A stretch of 22,644 nt of DNA from Saccoglossus kowalevskii (Eukaryota > Hemichordata > Enteropneusta > Harrimaniidae). The position numbers and the translations under genes were made by a program. The stretch lies in contig NW_003108581.1 of assembly GCF_000003605.2 (NCBI RefSeq), positions 228,321-250,964 on the forward strand, written 5' to 3'. The notes beneath the pieces are model-generated. The model was not told the DNA's origin. It did not search any database and worked only from the letters and a program-made list of their open reading frames with translations. Shown in pieces: positions 18,387-22,644 of this stretch (position 1 is its first letter; each line of letters opens with the position of its first letter).

Positions 18387-20220
18387 GTAGATAGATTGTT
18401 TTAATTATTGAAAATCGGTTAGCCTACTCTAAAAGAGGGTCTATGACCCACTCGGCTTACCGGTATGCCACCGCAGCGATCAACAAGTCCAGGGTGAGGG
18501 TCGGCAAGGGGTATTTTCGTAAGCTGTAATCATTTGTTTTTTATTTTCGTAGTAATTTAATTTAAATAAATTAAAAACGTAAATTTGTAGACATGGACAA
18601 CGTATAAAATGTAATCAGCTATTTTATTCATTCGTAATTTGTACGGAGACCTTATTTTTTGTAAGCGTTTAAAGCATTTTAAACATTAAATGTTGTAATT
18701 CGAACGCAATTTCCAATTTTGATTCTTAAACACAAATTATCAAGTATATTATAAAATTGTGAAATATAAATAGGAATTTGCTTTATCTGTAAAGTGTAAA
18801 CAACTATTTTTACTGTAATTGGAACTTTCCTTTTGTTTCCTGTACAAACGTAAAATGCATTTTTGATTTCCTGTAACCTGCAGTACCAGCTATCCCTCGT
18901 GCCTCCTTTCTAGGGTGAACCAATTGAAAACTGGGGAGGGGTGGAGGAAATGAATAAAATGCAATTTCTTCCTCACCAATGTGGCAACAAATCATTTTTT
19001 TTCTCAGTACTTTTTTTTTTCTTGTGCATAGTTTTATGAAAAGTGTTTTGATTCACTCATCAATTATATATGACATCACTGTATGGGTAGAAAGTTGATA
19101 TAATATTTCTTTTTTTTTCAAGATTTGAACACAAATAGTCAATTCATTTCGATACCAATTCATATTATATCATCAGATTCACTTAAAAGTTTGCAAAAAA
19201 GTTCTATACTCATACAAAAGATTTTTATGTTATTTTGTGATTCAATAAAATGTTGTCTTCGTATAGGTACCATACATACTGAGTTATAGGTGCACACACA
19301 CATTTAACACATTTTTTTCTTCTGATATTACTTGAATAGTTGAATTCAAACAATGATTCTAAATACTAGATTTTGGTTTAATATATAACCAAACATACTT
19401 TATTATTATATCCAATATTACAGTGCATTAACCCTTATTTTGCAATCCTGTTTTCCTTGACCAGATGAGGGTTAATGGCAGCAAAGACTGCATCTCTGTA
19501 CTGTTTAGCTAAAAGTATACTCACACAGTGATTGACTGTGGCATTAAATACAGAACAAGGACTGTGCATTGCCAATTTATGGCTTATTCTAATTATAAGT
19601 CATTATTTGATGGGGTTTCTATGTTTATTTTGCACTAGATTTCTATCTTATACTTGGTCAAAGTTCACAGGCTTATGTTAAAACAACTGTAAGGCTTCCC
19701 ATAATTTTAATTATAATTTATAAAAGCTTTAATTGTCAATATTGTTATTTTGTTTAATTATAATTAATTGATTATATATTACTTTTTATTACGCAGTTTG
19801 GCATTCAAAGGTTTAAGACAATAGGAGTTAGTGTGACTTTTACAAAGATTTATTTATGCTTTTAATTCATCAAATTGCCAAATTTGATTTACAAATAAGA
19901 TTACTGACTAAAAAGCCATGTATAGCAGAAATATCACAAAAATAATATATATGAATTTCAAAATGATAATTCAAAATGTAAATGAGTAGATTCATCATAT
20001 TTGAATGTTTATTAACAAACATACTGTTTAAAACAACACTGGACTGAAAATGTTATGACTATGAAGGGAGATTGCAAAATACTTTTGTTAAATAAGAAAT
20101 AATGAATAGAGTTAAAACAATTAAAACAATTTAAAACTTTAAAACTGAATAGAATAAATATGATAAGGGAATTAAGGGTTAAATTCTGAAAGGCCAAAAA
20201 GTGACAATATAAAATCAAAG

Positions 20221-20700
20221 AAAGCTTAGAAAGAACTCCCATGTGCTGAGAGTATTGGAGACACACTAAAAATTAATTCGAAATTACTTGTACTTGAGAT
20301 ATTGATGGAAAAGCTGAAAACTAATTATGCAAATTAATATGAACATATTTGTAAAACTAATGAGGTCTGCCCAATGTAACAGACCATCTATGTACCAAGT
20401 TTTTTTGAAATGTGATTCAAACCAAAAAATTATGAATTATTACGCTAATTAGGGAATTAATATGAACAGATTTCAACCCAAAACTAATCAGGTTTGTACA
20501 TTGTCCTACAGCATCCATGTACAAAGTTTCATTGAAATGTGATTAGTACTTGAGATATCAGTGGAAAAGCTGAAAATTAACTAATTATGCAAATTAGGTG
20601 ATTAATATGCACAAATATTTATCTCAAAACAATCGATCTCTGCATAGTCCTTGAGTATCTATGTACCAAATGTCATTGAAATATAATGATTATGAAACCA
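20221..20700 (+). repeat. Tandem repeat with GTACCAAGTTTCATTGAAATG core, copy 2
   Basis: It starts AAGCTTAGAAAGAACTC as at 3005. Cores lie near 20392, 20518 and 20662, separated by AATTATGCAAATTA blocks, at spacings of about 126-144 bp. It is in the same orientation as copy 1 but lies in the intron of the plus-strand gene. Confidence 0.75.
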
Positions 20701-20749
20701 GGGTAATTTTACCGTTTCTTTAAATCTATGTAGTTTTCTTTATATTTCT

Positions 20750-20990
20750 TGTTACTACGGGCCCGTGTGTTATTTATTAAGGTAACCCGTATTTGTGACG
20801 TCATGGAAAAGTTTTGGTCTCATGATCGACGCCTGTTGAGACGCGCTACACTGATTGGTGCGTCCCGGGATGTCACACCACTCGGCGCGCAAGAGAAGAA
20901 GGTGCAGGACAGACAAAGATGGCAGCAGCCGAAAACGGGATTGTGTTGGAACCGTGAACACGAACGTGTTCTGGAAAGCACCAAGTCAGC
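20750..20990 (+). promoter_or_regulatory. Candidate internal promoter / regulatory island
   Basis: A GC-richer stretch inside an AT-rich intron. It contains a perfect CRE (TGACGTCA, 20796-20803), an inverted CCAAT box (ATTGG, 20854-20858), GGCGCGCAAG near 20884, a YY1-like AAGATGGC (20916-20923) and a 16-base palindrome GAACACGAACGTGTTC (20956-20971). The ATG inside AAGATGGC opens only a 12-codon frame. Reading frames of 85-88 codons overlap in the other two frames without recognisable content. It could be an alternative promoter for the plus-strand gene or the edge of a mobile element. Confidence 0.35.
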
Positions 20991-21182
20991 GTACGAAAAG
21001 CTTGGAAAGAACTGAGTTCAGTGTGTTGCAGCCCACGGACGAGTTTATGTTATTCCCGTACTGCGAAGAAACCAAAGTGACTGTCAAACTTGCGTTTCAC
21101 CAAATTTGTTGACGTACAGCGTTGGACCACAGGGAGCCCAGGAACTATAATCAACTGTAATACGCAGTCTCTATGAGCGCGC

Positions 21183-21198
21183 GGGGGGGGGGGGGGGG
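21183..21198. repeat. Homopolymer G run (16)
   Basis: Sixteen consecutive G. The length is prone to sequencing and slippage error. Shorter runs are at 16234-16246 (13), 17851-17861 (11) and, as C, 12526-12537. Confidence 0.9.
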
Positions 21199-22432
21199 TA
21201 TCGGCTGGTATCTAGTGTAAGAAATAGACAAGGGATGAAGGCTCCAGCCAGCTCACATTTTTTAAACTCGAAAAAAACAGACGAAAAAAATAAAAAATAA
21301 AATCTAAAAAAAATATTAGGTTGAAGAATATTAGTTGCTCCTTCGAATTTCGCCAAAGCCTTACCTACATTTTACCGATATCTGCAGAATAAATCAAGAA
21401 AACTACACAAATTGACTCCATTTAGGAATTCCTAACGGTTTGCCCGAACGCATGGCACAGTTGGAGGCGTGGCCTGTTCAGCATTTGTCAACAACCAATC
21501 ACAAGACTGGTTACGAACCACATCGAGGTCACGACTCGGTTAGCCTTGCAAATTTTAGCAAATTTTGAAAACTATCTTCATTCTTAATTGCCCATGGTGG
21601 ATTTAGAGGGGGATGCCCTTATAACTGAACATCGAAAGCTTGAAAACAACTAATTTAACGTAGAATGTGGGTATTTTGTATTCAACCAAAAAATAGGGAT
21701 GGATAACTAATTTTCAAAAGTGTTACATAATTATTGAGTTGGACACATATATTATCAACATTTCTGTGGGTTTTTGAGTGAGATATTGTTAGAAATTTTT
21801 ACCATAGAAACTATTTGTTAATAGCTCAAAACCACCATAGAGGTTTGACCTGTGTCTTGTGTGCAAGTAGCTTAATTGGTTGACTGTATTTTTAACTTTT
21901 CCACCACCAGACTTTCTTTCCCAAATTTTTCTGCACTTTTTTCTTACATTCTTCAAAATTTCTGGAAATGAACCCAAATTTTGGAGCCAACAGGAAAATT
22001 TTAGTTAATTTTACGTTTTTACTTAAAAATTTTGGCTATTTTTGTTATAATCTTCTGAAAGAAAATGCAGACTATAACACGACTATTTTGTGAATTTGTG
22101 AGGAAAAGAGGGAACTGCATAATTCAAAATCGAAAAAAATGTTATCGTTTACATATATTCAACTTTATTTGCTTTTGTGAAAATTATAGGAATGTCAAAA
22201 ATACAAATAACATTGAATAATACTATAATGAGCTTAGCACTGCATGTGCATTCTGATCAAAGTCACTGTCATAAGGGTGGGTCTATCTGTAACGCTGATT
22301 GGATAGTCCTTTGCTAAAAAATTTATATCATCATTTGGATGAGAAATGTGATGAATGAAAGGTCAAGCCACGCAATTTTGATTGATTACACAAATGACAC
22401 ATATATATAACAACATTTTATTATTAATTCAG

Positions 22433-22631
22433 AATTCATTAATCCCAGAAACACTGAAACACATGAGCGAGAATGAAGAATTTAAAATAACTACAGAAAA
22501 CTTAAAGAAGTTTGGTCAGGTGAAATTGACAAAGGAAGAAAGGAAGAAGAGACAACGTGCATTATATAACCTTGGAGTTCCGCACTTCAGGGATTTCTTA
22601 AAACAGCAACTTGCGAAAAGAGAAATTTCTG
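22433..22631 (+). CDS. Unrecognised protein, second coding exon (gene continues off right edge)
   Basis: The acceptor TATTAATTCAG ends at 22432 and the donor TCTG|GTGAGT starts at 22632. The exon is open for 66 codons plus one base in the phase left by the exon ending at 18386. It encodes NSLIPETLKHMSENEEFKI, then a very basic helix including KLTKEERKKRQRAL, then LGVPHFRDFLKQQL. The ordered pattern of charged helix, LGVP turn and aromatic-rich helix looks like folded protein rather than chance reading. The family is unknown to me. No catalytic motif is visible. Confidence 0.75.
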
Positions 22632-22644
22632 GTGAGTATCAGAA

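Larger units (their letters stand above)
18387..22432 (+). other. Intron of the plus-strand gene
   Basis: GT-AG bounded, 4046 bp, phase 0 at both ends. It holds the tandem repeat at 20221-20700, the regulatory island at 20750-20990 and the 16-base G run. The rest is AT-rich with no recognised feature. Unrecognised small exons cannot be excluded. Confidence 0.55.

Noticed and set aside
20749-21112. Two overlapping plus-strand frames of 85-88 codons as a gene
   Set aside because: Neither has recognisable content or a splice site in the phase of the neighbouring exons. Reported only as a regulatory island.

Overview
The window looks like nuclear DNA of a non-mammalian animal, most likely an invertebrate. 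It is AT-rich, has no long uninterrupted reading frames, and its genes are split into small exons with GT-AG introns of about 0.9-4.1 kb. The introns hold many MITE-like and tandem repeats. I cannot name the species.

Minus strand, 16355 down to 515: eight exons splice in phase (915 nt, 305 codons from the ATG) into the N-terminal part of a CAX-type cation/H+ antiporter carrying a duplicated YccF (DUF307) membrane domain, as in fungal Vnx1-like and animal type II CAX proteins. The exons are 16268-16355, 11942-12141, 9682-9790, 7615-7731, 5010-5071, 2631-2783, 1518-1631 and 515-586. The exchanger core, made of Na_Ca_ex repeats, must lie beyond the left edge.

Plus strand, 18114 to the right edge: the start of a second gene. 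Its first coding exon (18114-18386) has a mitochondrial-type presequence. An in-phase exon (22433-22631) encodes a very basic segment, and the gene runs off the right edge. I do not recognise the family. A possible untranslated first exon ends at 16606, which would make the two genes head to head with about 230 bp between them.

Repeats fill the introns. Intron 1 of the antiporter carries a 1.6-kb long-TIR element with a probable solo LTR inside it, and a MITE inserted in an older repeat. Introns 1 and 2 hold two direct copies of a repeat built from AAAATGGCC/GGCCATTTT palindromes, which bracket exon 2. Intron 3 has a 536-bp MITE. Intron 4 has a TA-flanked MITE, a 19-bp minisatellite, a local duplication and a (CTTA)n-tailed retroelement relic. 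A second tandem family (about 126-149 bp units) occurs at 3005-3830 and again, in the same orientation, at 20221-20700 inside the other gene.

No rRNA, functional tRNA, CRISPR or bacterial feature was seen. The most useful observations are the antiporter gene model, the divergent promoter, the unrecognised mitochondrial-type gene, the palindromic repeat copies around exon 2, and the nested transposon.
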